From positions 1 to 42,002 of the forward strand of contig WGMQ01000019.1 in the NCBI GenBank assembly GCA_016125005.1: 42,002 nucleotides of DNA, read 5' to 3'. Made by a program: the position numbers and the translations under genes. The stretch is from a bacterium (GTDB lineage Bacteria > Sumerlaeota > Sumerlaeia > SLMS01). How positions within the stretch are numbered: position 1 is the first letter of the stretch; the number at the start of each line of letters is the position of its first letter. The notes beneath the pieces are model-generated. The model was given only the letters and a program-made list of their open reading frames with translations. It did no database searches and was not told the DNA's origin. Shown one piece after another: positions 35,881 to 42,002 of this stretch.

Positions 35881-36650
35881 ATGAGGCGGTCGGTTTCGAC
35901 GCGTGCGGCGCCGGGCCGTTCCTTGTCCTTGAGCTGCGATTCAGCAAGGAGGCGAGTGAACTCGTCCTGGGCGGCATCGCTCATGCCAGCCGCCATGACT
36001 TCCTTGTCGAGCTGGGCCCGGTCGGTGCCTGCCAATTCCTCGGAGAGCTTGGCCTTGGCCTTCACCTTCTGGCGGACCTTCTCGATGGCCTGAAGGTTCT
36101 CGTCCTCCAGGTTTGTGCTGAGGCTGGCCATGCGATCATTCAGCGCGGTGATCTGCTTGCTGCTAACGATGTCGGCAATCGCCTCGGCTTCCTTCGCATC
36201 CAGCCCGGCGATACGCCCCTGCATGTCGGTGAGCTGGCCCTTGTAGCGGTCGATCTGCTCGCGCATGGTCTGGGTTTCCGCATTCAGCTCGGCGAGGCGG
36301 CGCTCCACCTCAGCCTCGCGGGCGTGATAGTCCTGGAACGCCTTCTGGTACTTCTCGTCGCTGGTCTCGCGGAACTTCTCCACGGCGCCGCGCTTCTTGG
36401 TTTCGAGGGCACGGTCCTCGGCCTCGAGCTTCTTGATTTCATCGAGCTTCTGCTCCATGACCATCATGAGCTGAGACACCGCGTCACGGACGTCGTGGTA
36501 CTGCTTCATCCACTTCTCGCGCGTCTGGCGATAGGCCGCCTTCACCCCGGCGGGGGTGGACACAATCGAGTCGGTCCCCTCGTCGACGCGGCTGGCGAGC
36601 AGGCCGCCAAGCGTGAAAATGTAGCGTTTGAGCGAAGCGAAAAAGCCCAT
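35877..36650 (-). CDS. PspA/IM30 (ESCRT-III superfamily) protein
   Basis: A 257-residue, almost wholly helical, charged coiled-coil protein of the PspA/Vipp1 type. The family assembles into rings and rods that stabilise or reshape the inner membrane. Evidence: an N-terminal amphipathic stretch 'FFASLKRYIFTLGGLLASRV' followed by 'YRQTREKWMKQYHDVRDAVS', then long coiled coils ('KLDEIKKLEAEDRALETKKRG', 'REAEVERRLAELNAETQTM'). A C-terminal segment after residue 200 ('DRAQLDKEVMAAGMSDAAQDE') matches the PspA tail. GGGGAG nine bases upstream supports the start. It is the promoter-proximal gene of the pair with the AAA ATPase. Confidence 0.7.
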   Translation of the reverse strand: MGFFASLKRYIFTLGGLLASRVDEGTDSIVSTPAGVKAAYRQTREKWMKQYHDVRDAVSQLMMVMEQKLDEIKKLEAEDRALETKKRGAVEKFRETSDEKYQKAFQDYHAREAEVERRLAELNAETQTMREQIDRYKGQLTDMQGRIAGLDAKEAEAIADIVSSKQITALNDRMASLSTNLEDENLQAIEKVRQKVKAKAKLSEELAGTDRAQLDKEVMAAGMSDAAQDEFTRLLAESQLKDKERPGAARVETDRLM

Positions 36651-36787
36651 GTTGGGGAACTCCCCGTTGGCGTTCGTCCAGTCATACGGAGTCGGGGGGA
36701 AAATATTCTTCGACTACCCCCTCTTTCCGCCTTCAAAATCGCGATGGAAGTGACTCAAGGTCAAGGTTTTGTGGACCCGCCCCCCGA

Positions 36788-37753
36788 TCACCAATCCAGG
36801 TGCACCCCGGCGTAGGCCATGCCGTACCATGCCGTCACACCGAGCAGGCCGATCACCAGGTTGACGAAATTCGAGTAGCTCACCGAGCCCAACGCCACGT
36901 TCAGGTCGGGCGCGGTTAGTTTCTCGAAGTACTTGATGGCGACGAGAAGCTCTGGCAGGGAAGTCACCAGGGCCCCCACGAACCAGTGAAGCCACACGAA
37001 GATCAGCACGCCGAACACTCCCTCGAGCGTCGCCGTATAGACGTCGGTCCATGCCAGGAAGAAGGCGTTCAGCAGGAAAGTGGATGCGATCACCCCCAAG
37101 GTGCCGGCGCCGAACTGCAACCAGCTTTCGTTGTGATCATCATCCGACATGTCATCGAAAAGCTCCGGGCGGCGGCGCTTCAGCCAGGCGTCGACCAACA
37201 GGAACACAATGATGCCGATGGCCAAAACGCCCCCCATCAGCAGGATCATGTTACTCAGCTGAGGCGGCTGGTCCTGTCCCTTCGAGAGCATCAGCATCAT
37301 CGCGATGTAGCCAAACACGAACGTCACCGCGGAGGCCAGCAGGTGGAAAAGCATCAGCTTCCACTCGTACCGCATCAACCGGAGCAGAATGAGGCAGTCG
37401 CGAAAACGACCCACCACGAGAAACTTGAGAAGCACCACCACGGGAGCGATCAGGAACATCAGGTAGATATTGGCGAACAGCGAGCCGAGCGGATTCGCAA
37501 TGCCACCCACGCGGCCCATCGCCATTCCAACAGCCATTGACGCGGCCTCGGGGTTGTTGGTGCTCCCGTTGATGACAAGGGACCGGCTCCGCGGCCCGAA
37601 GTACTTCCCGGCAAGACCGGCAGCACTGTTCGTCATCCAATCGGTTGAGTACGGGATGGCCAGGAAACACAGGATGACCATGACGATGAGCGAAAGCAGG
37701 ATAAAGGGCGTGTCGCCGACGCCCGCATGCAACTGGATCAACAGCTCGGTCAA
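36788..37753 (-). CDS. CaCA-superfamily cation exchanger-like membrane protein
   Basis: About 321 residues with roughly ten membrane segments. Two alpha-repeat-like motifs mark the sodium/calcium exchanger superfamily: 'STNNPEAASMAVGMAMGRVG' with 'ANPLGSLFANIYL' near the N-terminus, and 'GALVTSLPELLVAIKYFEKL' with 'PDLNVALGSVSYSNFVNLVIG' near the C-terminus. The acidic residues in 'NPEAAS' and 'LPELL' are the expected ion ligands. A cytoplasmic acidic loop ('ELFDDMSDDDHNE') lies between the halves. Start: TTG 37753 has AGGAG about ten bases upstream; GTG 37783 is in frame but lacks a site. Ion specificity is unknown. Confidence 0.75.
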   Translation of the reverse strand: MTELLIQLHAGVGDTPFILLSLIVMVILCFLAIPYSTDWMTNSAAGLAGKYFGPRSRSLVINGSTNNPEAASMAVGMAMGRVGGIANPLGSLFANIYLMFLIAPVVVLLKFLVVGRFRDCLILLRLMRYEWKLMLFHLLASAVTFVFGYIAMMLMLSKGQDQPPQLSNMILLMGGVLAIGIIVFLLVDAWLKRRRPELFDDMSDDDHNESWLQFGAGTLGVIASTFLLNAFFLAWTDVYTATLEGVFGVLIFVWLHWFVGALVTSLPELLVAIKYFEKLTAPDLNVALGSVSYSNFVNLVIGLLGVTAWYGMAYAGVHLDW

Positions 37754-37804
37754 GGTGGTATGGCTCCTGAGTGGGATGTACACCGCACAAAGCGCAGTGT
37801 GCCT

Positions 37805-39190
37805 TTACTCGTCACGCCCGGAATTATTCTCCCGGCGGCGATCTTCCTTCCAATCGATACGCTTTTTCCCCCGGAGGGCACGCAGGATTTTCTTCTTCTG
37901 GGGATCTTCCTCGTCCCCTTCCTTCAACCAGACACTAGGGGGAGGGGCGAAAGGAAGCTCCGGTTCGCTCTTTCCCTTGCTTGCCGGATGATTGCGGGCG
38001 CGCTCCTCCTCAAGGGCCTGGCGCTTGCGCAGTGCCTCGCGCAGCGGTTCGCGCATGCGATCCTCCCGCCCGTTGAAGTCCGCCTCGGCGCGACGCCATT
38101 CCTCAAAAACTTCCGTGGAGGTCGCTTCAGCCAGCCGACCCGCCCACTCGAGCCCGAGACATCCCTTCCACCATTCGTCGGGAATCACCTCCTCGCCGTC
38201 GCGCGCCACCCTCAGCCCCGCCACCACCCCCGTGATCACGGCACAGCGACCGCCCCGCGGCAGCACGTCCTCCACCGCACGCCGCGCCGAAAGCTCCCCC
38301 AATCCGCGATAGAGCGCCCAAACGAGCCCCGCCCCGGCGAACCCGTGCTGCACATGCGAAGGCTTGCGCCCATCCGCCTCGTGCTCCCCCGCCGTCACCA
38401 GGATCGACTTCACCGCCAGGTCGTCCTGCCCCTCGCGGAGGAGACTTGGCAACGGAGCCAGATGATCGCACAAACGCGCCGCTGGCTTCCCCCAGCCAAT
38501 CTCCTTCCACGCTCTCAGGTTTCGCGTGATGTAATCTTCCTCGAAGGCCTTCACACGATTAACCAACTCGCGCGCCACCCCCTCGCGATCGAACTTCTTG
38601 CCGCCGCCCGCCTCGGCACACAACCGCACCGCAATCGCCACCGCCACGGGAGCTGCCACCGCCACACACTGGCGATGGGTCAACCGCGCCAACCCCGCCG
38701 CCATCGCCGCTGGCTCATCCGCCAAGGCCCCCGCAAACCCCAGTAGCGCACAACCAATGCTCTGCGAATCCTCCTCCACTGCCAACCAATCCTCGTCCTC
38801 CCAAGGGAAGTCCCGCCGCCAGCGCTTGATCGTACCGCCAAGGGTCTGACCCGGATCACGCAACAGCCCGAAGCCCTCCTCCGCGCCCGAACCGAAGTCG
38901 GCCAATGCCTGAATCTCCGCCCCAACCCGCGCCAAGGGACCCCGCCCCGCCTCGTCCTCCACCCGAAACGCCAGACTAGCCAAGAGCCGCTGCCCCGACA
39001 TGCCATGCAGCCCCGGCAAACAGTTCTTTTCCGGCTTGTCCGGCTGGATGGCACCCGATACCAGATAGCCCTCAGGGCTCGCGCCACCGAGGAGTTGCTC
39101 CACACGACCTGGCTTCAAACCAATGAACGGGCGCCCCAGGGACTCCCCCACCAACACAGCCTTCAGAACCGCTCCCGAGTCTCTCGCCAT
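37805..39190 (-). CDS. ADP-ribosylglycohydrolase-like protein, probably catalytically degenerate
   Basis: 461 residues. The opening 'GAVLKAVLVGESLGRPFIG' matches the 'GA..G..lGaP.E' start of DraG-type ADP-ribosylglycohydrolases. 'LHGMSGQRLLASLAF' stands where the metal-binding 'SDDT' strand is expected. 'LPRGGRCAVITGVVAGLRVA' stands where 'GGDTDT.aAi.Gal.GA' is expected. The aspartates of both metal motifs are missing, so ADP-ribose hydrolysis seems unlikely. The C-terminal ~90 residues are a charged tail (Lys/Arg/Glu/Pro). Start: ATG 39190 has AGGAG seven bases upstream. It ends 21 bases before the longer start of the exchanger gene and probably shares its transcript. The family call is inferred from pattern only. 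Confidence 0.55.
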   Translation of the reverse strand: MARDSGAVLKAVLVGESLGRPFIGLKPGRVEQLLGGASPEGYLVSGAIQPDKPEKNCLPGLHGMSGQRLLASLAFRVEDEAGRGPLARVGAEIQALADFGSGAEEGFGLLRDPGQTLGGTIKRWRRDFPWEDEDWLAVEEDSQSIGCALLGFAGALADEPAAMAAGLARLTHRQCVAVAAPVAVAIAVRLCAEAGGGKKFDREGVARELVNRVKAFEEDYITRNLRAWKEIGWGKPAARLCDHLAPLPSLLREGQDDLAVKSILVTAGEHEADGRKPSHVQHGFAGAGLVWALYRGLGELSARRAVEDVLPRGGRCAVITGVVAGLRVARDGEEVIPDEWWKGCLGLEWAGRLAEATSTEVFEEWRRAEADFNGREDRMREPLREALRKRQALEEERARNHPASKGKSEPELPFAPPPSVWLKEGDEEDPQKKKILRALRGKKRIDWKEDRRRENNSGRDE

Positions 39191-39278
39191 GTACGCACTC
39201 CTGTCTCCAGAGGTATCCACCAACATCCCCCAAGTCACATCCCGTGCCAACACTGAAATTTTCCCAACGCCTCGGATT

Positions 39279-39309
39279 TTGTGCTTGCGCCCACCCCGGT
39301 CAGTATAGC
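39279..39309 (+). promoter_or_regulatory. Candidate promoter for tRNA-Lys
   Basis: TTGTGC (39279-39284) and TATAGC (39304-39309) with a 19-base spacer, placing a transcription start about 40 bases before the tRNA. The -10 is good, the -35 weak and the spacing long, so this is tentative. Confidence 0.35.
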
Positions 39310-39356
39310 CTCCTCTCTCCCCCGCGAGACAGCAACACCGTCCGCGTCGCTAGCGT

Positions 39357-39432
39357 GCCTCGTTAGCTCAATTGGTAGAGCAGCGGACTCTTAATCCGTT
39401 GGTTCTAGGTTCGAGTCCTAGACGAGGCACCA
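39357..39432 (+). tRNA. tRNA-Lys (anticodon CTT), CCA encoded
   Basis: Full cloverleaf. Acceptor stem GCCTCGT (39357-39363) pairs with ACGAGGC (39422-39428), then discriminator A and encoded CCA ending at 39432. D arm GCTC-AATTGGTA-GAGC. Anticodon arm GCGGA-CTCTTAA-TCCGT with anticodon CTT at 39390-39392. T arm CTAGG-TTCGAGT-CCTAG. The anticodon reads AAG (Lys). tRNA 3' ends are frequent integration sites, and foreign-looking DNA starts immediately after it. Confidence 0.96.
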
Positions 39433-39442
39433 TCCAATTTCC

Positions 39443-39952
39443 TTAACTTAAAGCACGAGAATCCCGGCGATCAGAGTCGTCCGCGCGGCGACTTGCGAAA
39501 AGTTGCAAACTCGCGGCTGGACCCTGGCACCTTCCACGGGCACGGCGACGAACTTCCTTACCTGCGTCAGCCTTGCTGATGGCCCCATTCATGGCAGCGT
39601 CGGCGATGCCGAAGGTCTTCAGGCGTGAGGGGATCGCGTCTTCGATGGCTTTTGCGGGGATGCTTGCGCGCGAGCACCGTCTCTTGCCGATCCGCTTTTG
39701 GGCTACACAGGTGTAGTTGAACCTTCGCGTACAATCGCGACCGGTACCGGAGCCGTCCGAGACCGCAGAGCCACATAGGTCGCACATCAGGCTGGAGTTC
39801 AGGACGAACACGTGCCGGGCGTCGTCCTTCCAACCGCCACGCGCTGCACGCTCGTTGGATGTCGACCGTTCGGCGTGCTTCTCCTGCACGTCCTGGGGAT
39901 GCGAACCAGGCGGTGGCCTCAGGAAGCTGTCACTTCTTTCGGGCGACTTCAC
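39443..39952 (-). pseudogene. Remnant of a large serine recombinase (zinc-ribbon region)
   Basis: An open frame of 169 codons whose middle part looks like the recombinase zinc-ribbon domain of large serine integrases/resolvases. 'NSSLMCDLCGSAVSD' (CxxC) and 'FNYTCVAQKRIGKRRCSR' (C...C) are followed by 'ASIPAKAIEDAI', which corresponds to the usual '..i.a..lE.av' segment. The catalytic N-terminal domain with the Ser nucleophile is absent. Sequence on both sides of the ~70-residue core is low-complexity, basic and not family-like, so this is a decayed fragment. Its place just after tRNA-Lys supports a past integration event. Confidence 0.55.
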
Positions 39953-40313
39953 GCAACGGAATCGCCTCTGACAAGGTGAAGACCATCACCTCCTCACCAG
40001 TGACGGTACTGATGTCCTGATGCAGGCTCAGCACGCTGGCGCCCGTGACGCTTTCGACCATGGACTCCAGAAGTGGTCGGGCTGTTTCGATCAGCTGGGT
40101 CCTTACCTGCTTGAGGAGGTCTCTCCCTTTTTCGGCGGGCAGAGACTTGGCCAAGTGCTGCTCGGCTGCGGTCAGCACTCCCTGGAGGCGGATAACGAGG
40201 AAGTCTCCCAAGAGATGGGCTCGAATGGTCTTCGGGCCTCGTCCCATGTATTCTCGTTCAAAATGGATAATTCCTTCGCAAATTGCGGCTTCAACTTCAC
40301 CCTGAGTCTTCAT
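39930..40313 (-). CDS. DUF2294-family protein
   Basis: A 127-residue DUF2294 protein; the biochemical function of the family is not known to me. Signatures are 'GEVEAAICEGIIHFEREYMGRG' followed by 'PKTIRAHLLGDFLVIRLQGVL', 'TAAEQHLAKS', 'GRDLLKQVRTQLIETARPLLE' and 'SVTGASVLSLHQDISTVTGEE'. Length is normal. The ATG has GAGG about six bases upstream. It is transcribed away from a second DUF2294 gene at 40673, which is clearly paralogous ('PRAVTVVLSDETLVITLYGAL' against 'PKTIRAHLLGDFLVIRLQGVL'). Confidence 0.85.
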   Translation of the reverse strand: MKTQGEVEAAICEGIIHFEREYMGRGPKTIRAHLLGDFLVIRLQGVLTAAEQHLAKSLPAEKGRDLLKQVRTQLIETARPLLESMVESVTGASVLSLHQDISTVTGEEVMVFTLSEAIPLREVARKK

Positions 40314-40672
40314 AAATGCCTCGATTCGCGAATCAAATGGGTACGAGGTGAGCGGATTCGGCCTATTTCAAGCGAGCTCGAAGGAAATGGGGTTTCCAGA
40401 TATCCGGCGCTATTCTTTGGGCACATTTCCGATTTGAAGGCAATGTTTTCCCTTGCGTTCTACCGACGCATGGACTCAGTTGCCCCTTGCTGGGGCTCCA
40501 GAATGCAAGCAAAATCCCCCCGGCAGTTGGATAACTAAAGAAAGGGCAGCCTGGCTCAGCCAGGAGGCCAGTTCAAAGAGTAACCCGACGCGGCCCGCAC
40601 TCGAAAGTGCTGGGCCGCGTCGTTTTTTTTTCTCAGCACGTGTGAAATCCGCAGCGCAAAGGAGTTGGCACC
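40314..40672. promoter_or_regulatory. Divergent spacer / possible leader RNA upstream of the second DUF2294 gene
   Basis: This 359-base non-coding spacer must hold the promoter of the leftward DUF2294 gene. On the plus strand its right half contains small hairpins: GCCCC-TTGCT-GGGGC near 40482, and CCTGGC-TCA-GCCAGG near 40550. A very strong terminator ends 41 bases before the next start codon. The layout suggests an attenuated leader or a separate small RNA reading rightward. No known riboswitch class was recognised, and promoter boxes could not be assigned firmly. Confidence 0.4.
40586..40631 (+). terminator. Very strong intrinsic terminator / attenuator
   Basis: Stem CGACGCGGCCC (40586-40596) / GGGCCGCGTCG (40612-40622), continued inward by GCACT/AGTGC around the loop CGAA with a single bulged T. 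The total is about 16 pairs, followed by nine T residues (40623-40631). It points rightward yet no gene ends just before it, so it terminates either a non-coding transcript or the leader of the gene starting at 40673. Confidence 0.88.
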
Positions 40673-41077
40673 ATGTCTGAGATTGAACTGACCAAAGCCC
40701 AAATGGTGGCCAAAGCGGCCATCGCCCTGCAACAGCAGAGGACCGGTCATGCTCCCCGAGCGGTGACGGTGGTTCTGAGCGATGAGACTTTGGTAATTAC
40801 GCTTTACGGGGCCCTGACTCCGGCCGAACGCGCAATGGCCGCAACCCCTGCAGGCGCGGTGCAGGTTCAGGAATTCCATCGCCAGCTCTTCGCCAAGTCT
40901 TCTGGGGCGATGTGCCACGAGATCAAGCGAATCACCGGAGTTGATGTGAGAGAAGCAGCCGCCGACGTGGAGATCAATTCAGGGGCCGTTGTTCATGCAT
41001 TTACCAGCGGGACAATGGTCCAGGTCTTCTTGCTCGAGGAAGCCATCTCAGAGGACTCCTGGAAATCAGGAGGATGA
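40673..41077 (+). CDS. DUF2294-family protein, second paralogue
   Basis: 134 residues, more diverged than its neighbour at 39930. 'KAQMVAKAAIALQQQRTGHAP' followed by 'RAVTVVLSDETLVITLYGALT', 'PAERAMAATPAGAVQVQEFHR' and 'EIKRITGVDVREAAADVEI' align with the DUF2294 pattern. AAAGGAG lies nine bases upstream. It heads a rightward series with the DUF2934 gene (65 bases on) and the stress-protein gene. Expression may depend on read-through of the terminator at 40586. Confidence 0.75.
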   Translation: MSEIELTKAQMVAKAAIALQQQRTGHAPRAVTVVLSDETLVITLYGALTPAERAMAATPAGAVQVQEFHRQLFAKSSGAMCHEIKRITGVDVREAAADVEINSGAVVHAFTSGTMVQVFLLEEAISEDSWKSGG

Positions 41078-41141
41078 GATCAGATTCTCCAGCGCATTTT
41101 CAATTCAATTTCGACATGATTCATTTCAAAGGAGTTTCCAA

Positions 41142-41441
41142 ATGAGTGATAGCGATAAAGAAAGCGAGTCATACAATCAGTGTGCTCTCTCACCGGATGC
41201 AGTCTTGAACCTGAAGGCGGAGGGCACAACGGATAGCCCAGCCAAAACACACCAGGCGATCGAAAAGCAGGCGTATGATATCTATCAAAGGGACGGTTGC
41301 AAAGACGGTAACTGTCAGGAGAATTGGTATCAGGCGGAGCAGCAAAAAAGCAGGGATAATGCACAGTGGAATCCTGCCAGTGCGAGGATAGTTGTGGAGA
41401 AACCGCCCAGCCAGGAGACCGGCCCTGCGAACTGCACATAA
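41142..41441 (+). CDS. Small DUF2934-like protein
   Basis: A 99-residue hydrophilic protein. The central segment 'IEKQAYDIYQRDGCKDG' followed by 'NCQENWYQAEQQ' matches DUF2934 ('I..rAy.iw...G...G....dW..AE.'), a short helical motif of unknown function common in stress or mobile contexts. Start: ATG 41142 with AAAGGAG about eight bases upstream; the longer frame from 40989 overlaps the preceding gene and is rejected. Codons are more AT-rich than in the 2-39 kb genes, which fits the acquired-segment idea. Confidence 0.65.
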   Translation: MSDSDKESESYNQCALSPDAVLNLKAEGTTDSPAKTHQAIEKQAYDIYQRDGCKDGNCQENWYQAEQQKSRDNAQWNPASARIVVEKPPSQETGPANCT

Positions 41442-41535
41442 ACCGCACCAGGGTCTTTTCTTGGGCTATGGGTTTGCCACCATCAACATAACCATCGCGG
41501 AGCTCACTGCCCTGCCGGTGATACGGAGCAATCAG

Positions 41536-41880
41536 ATGAAGAACAACTCAGCAATAGGCGTCTTCGAAACACACACTTTGGCCGAAGATGCTGTCAAGGA
41601 GTTGAAGCTCGGTAAAGTGGATATTGGGAAACTGTCCATTATCGGGCGTGATCAACATACTGACGAGCATGTGGTCGGCTACTACAATACCGGCGAGCGC
41701 ATGATGTACTGGGGAAGGAGTGGAGCGTTTTGGGGCGGCCTGTGGGGGATGCTGTTTGGCGCGGGTATCTTTATTGTCCCAGGTATCGGACCCCTCTTGG
41801 TTGCGGGACCTCTGGTGGCGCTGATCGCGGCAGCTTTACAGGGTGCCGCAGTGGTCGGTGGACTAGAGGCAGTCTCATAA
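41536..41880 (+). CDS. YflT/DUF1269-like general stress protein, 3'-truncated
   Basis: 114 residues. 'IGVFETHTLAEDAVKELKLGK' and 'IGKLSIIGRDQHTDEHVVGYYN' form the N-terminal alpha/beta domain. A glycine-rich hydrophobic hairpin ('GAFWGGLWGMLFGAGIFIVPG', 'GPLLVAGPLVALIAAALQG') follows. Family members continue for about 50 further residues after 'VVGGL' with a C-terminal alpha/beta part. Here the frame ends at once ('EAVS', stop), next to the transposase start. I infer that an IS insertion removed the 3' end. GGAG seven bases before ATG 41536 supports the start. The product may be non-functional. Confidence 0.65.
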   Translation: MKNNSAIGVFETHTLAEDAVKELKLGKVDIGKLSIIGRDQHTDEHVVGYYNTGERMMYWGRSGAFWGGLWGMLFGAGIFIVPGIGPLLVAGPLVALIAAALQGAAVVGGLEAVS

Positions 41881-42002
41881 TCCTCTGGACACTGTTCCCG
41901 CCTCGATGAGAAGCCCTGTCGCGCATCTATTTATCGCTGGCAGGACCGTTCCCGATGCGACTCACCGACCAACAATGGGTCATCCTTGACCCCCTCATCC
42001 CA
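41864..42002 (+). mobile_element. Left end of an IS5-like insertion sequence (continues past window)
   Basis: Sequence similarity to the stress-protein family stops near 41862 and a transposase reading frame starts at 41955. The junction contains CTAG (41863-41866), which fits the YTAR target of IS5-type elements. The inverted repeat would begin about there ('AGGCAGTCTCATAATCC'). The right end is outside the window, so neither the repeat nor a target duplication can be verified. Confidence 0.5.
41955..42002 (+). CDS. IS5-family-like transposase, N-terminal fragment
   Basis: Only 16 codons are inside the window: 'MRLTDQQWVILDPLIP'. This is the very characteristic N-terminus of IS5-family (DUF4096-type) DDE transposases ('..LTd.qW..iepLiP'). 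AGGA lies about nine bases upstream. The catalytic DDE domain would be to the right. Confidence 0.7.
   Translation, partial: MRLTDQQWVILDPLIP

Larger units (their letters stand above)
2148..37042. repeat. Dispersed octamer GTCTATAC (11 exact copies, both strands)
   Basis: Exact GTCTATAC lies on the plus strand at 2436, 2948, 4273, 17014, 27754, 30915, 31101 and 33958. On the minus strand (read as GTATAGAC) it is at 32676, 33675 and 37035. Variants ATCTATAC lie at 2148 and 32589, and its complement at 32692. Within genes it occurs in all three phases (CTA-TAC, GTC-TAT-ACN, TCT-ATA-CAN), so it is not a codon habit. Eleven of 17 occurrences of the core CTATAC are preceded by GT. The copies are confined to 2-4.3 kb, 17 kb and 27.7-37 kb; none was found in the acquired segment right of the tRNA. 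Confidence 0.7.

Noticed and set aside
1..42002. CRISPR arrays
   Set aside because: No regularly spaced direct repeats of 20-40 bases and no cas-like proteins were seen.
39433..42002. A repeat of the tRNA-Lys 3' end as the second attachment site
   Set aside because: I found no second copy of the T-arm/acceptor sequence inside the window; if it exists it lies beyond 42002.

Overview
The window looks like a chromosome segment of a GC-rich, probably diderm, free-living bacterium. Supporting signs are an AsmA-like envelope protein, many signal peptides, and huge exported multidomain proteins. Linkers of the type 'DCNGNGIDD' / 'DCNANGIPDSCEL' are common in planctomycete-like and related environmental phyla. 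No rRNA or phylogenetic marker settles the phylum. Most genes have strong Shine-Dalgarno sites, several use TTG or GTG starts, and perfect GC-rich terminator hairpins are frequent.

Left part (0-8 kb): the 3' end of an MscS channel gene meets tail-to-tail a DinB / ArsR / AHSA1 operon with a palindromic operator candidate. Then come a membrane C39-like cysteine peptidase, an exported protein with a caspase/CHAT-like fold lacking the catalytic Cys, a long GrpE, a small DUF3592 membrane protein and a PhoH-family ATPase.

Middle (8-23 kb): two very large exported proteins. One has a trypsin/lysyl-endopeptidase-like region that seems to have lost its catalytic residues. The other combines WD40 propellers, a PA14 domain and a caspase/C13-like protease with an intact His-Cys dyad. 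They are followed by a radical SAM/SPASM enzyme, a RapA-like SNF2 ATPase and a NUDIX hydrolase.

23-33 kb: an NsrR-like Rrf2 regulator translationally coupled to a TusA-like protein, an exported dienelactone-hydrolase-like enzyme, a GT2 glycosyltransferase, dUTPase, an AsmA-like protein and a 1402-residue exported beta-domain protein.

33-39.2 kb (minus strand): an exported protein of unknown function, an AAA ATPase coupled to a PspA/IM30 (ESCRT-III superfamily) protein, a CaCA-type cation exchanger, and an ADP-ribosylglycohydrolase-like protein without the usual metal-binding acidic motifs.

39.3-42 kb: a tRNA-Lys(CTT) marks the edge of what looks like an acquired segment. It holds a serine-recombinase zinc-ribbon fragment, two divergent DUF2294 paralogues, a DUF2934 protein, a YflT/DUF1269 stress protein apparently cut short by an insertion sequence, and the start of an IS5-like transposase. 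Base composition is visibly more AT-rich here.

The most unexpected signal is at DNA level. The octamer GTCTATAC occurs 11 times (either strand), in all three reading frames and in intergenic DNA, including an in-register octamer cluster just after a stop codon. By hand estimate fewer than one copy is expected. All coordinates and counts are by eye; family calls rest on recognised motifs, not on searches.
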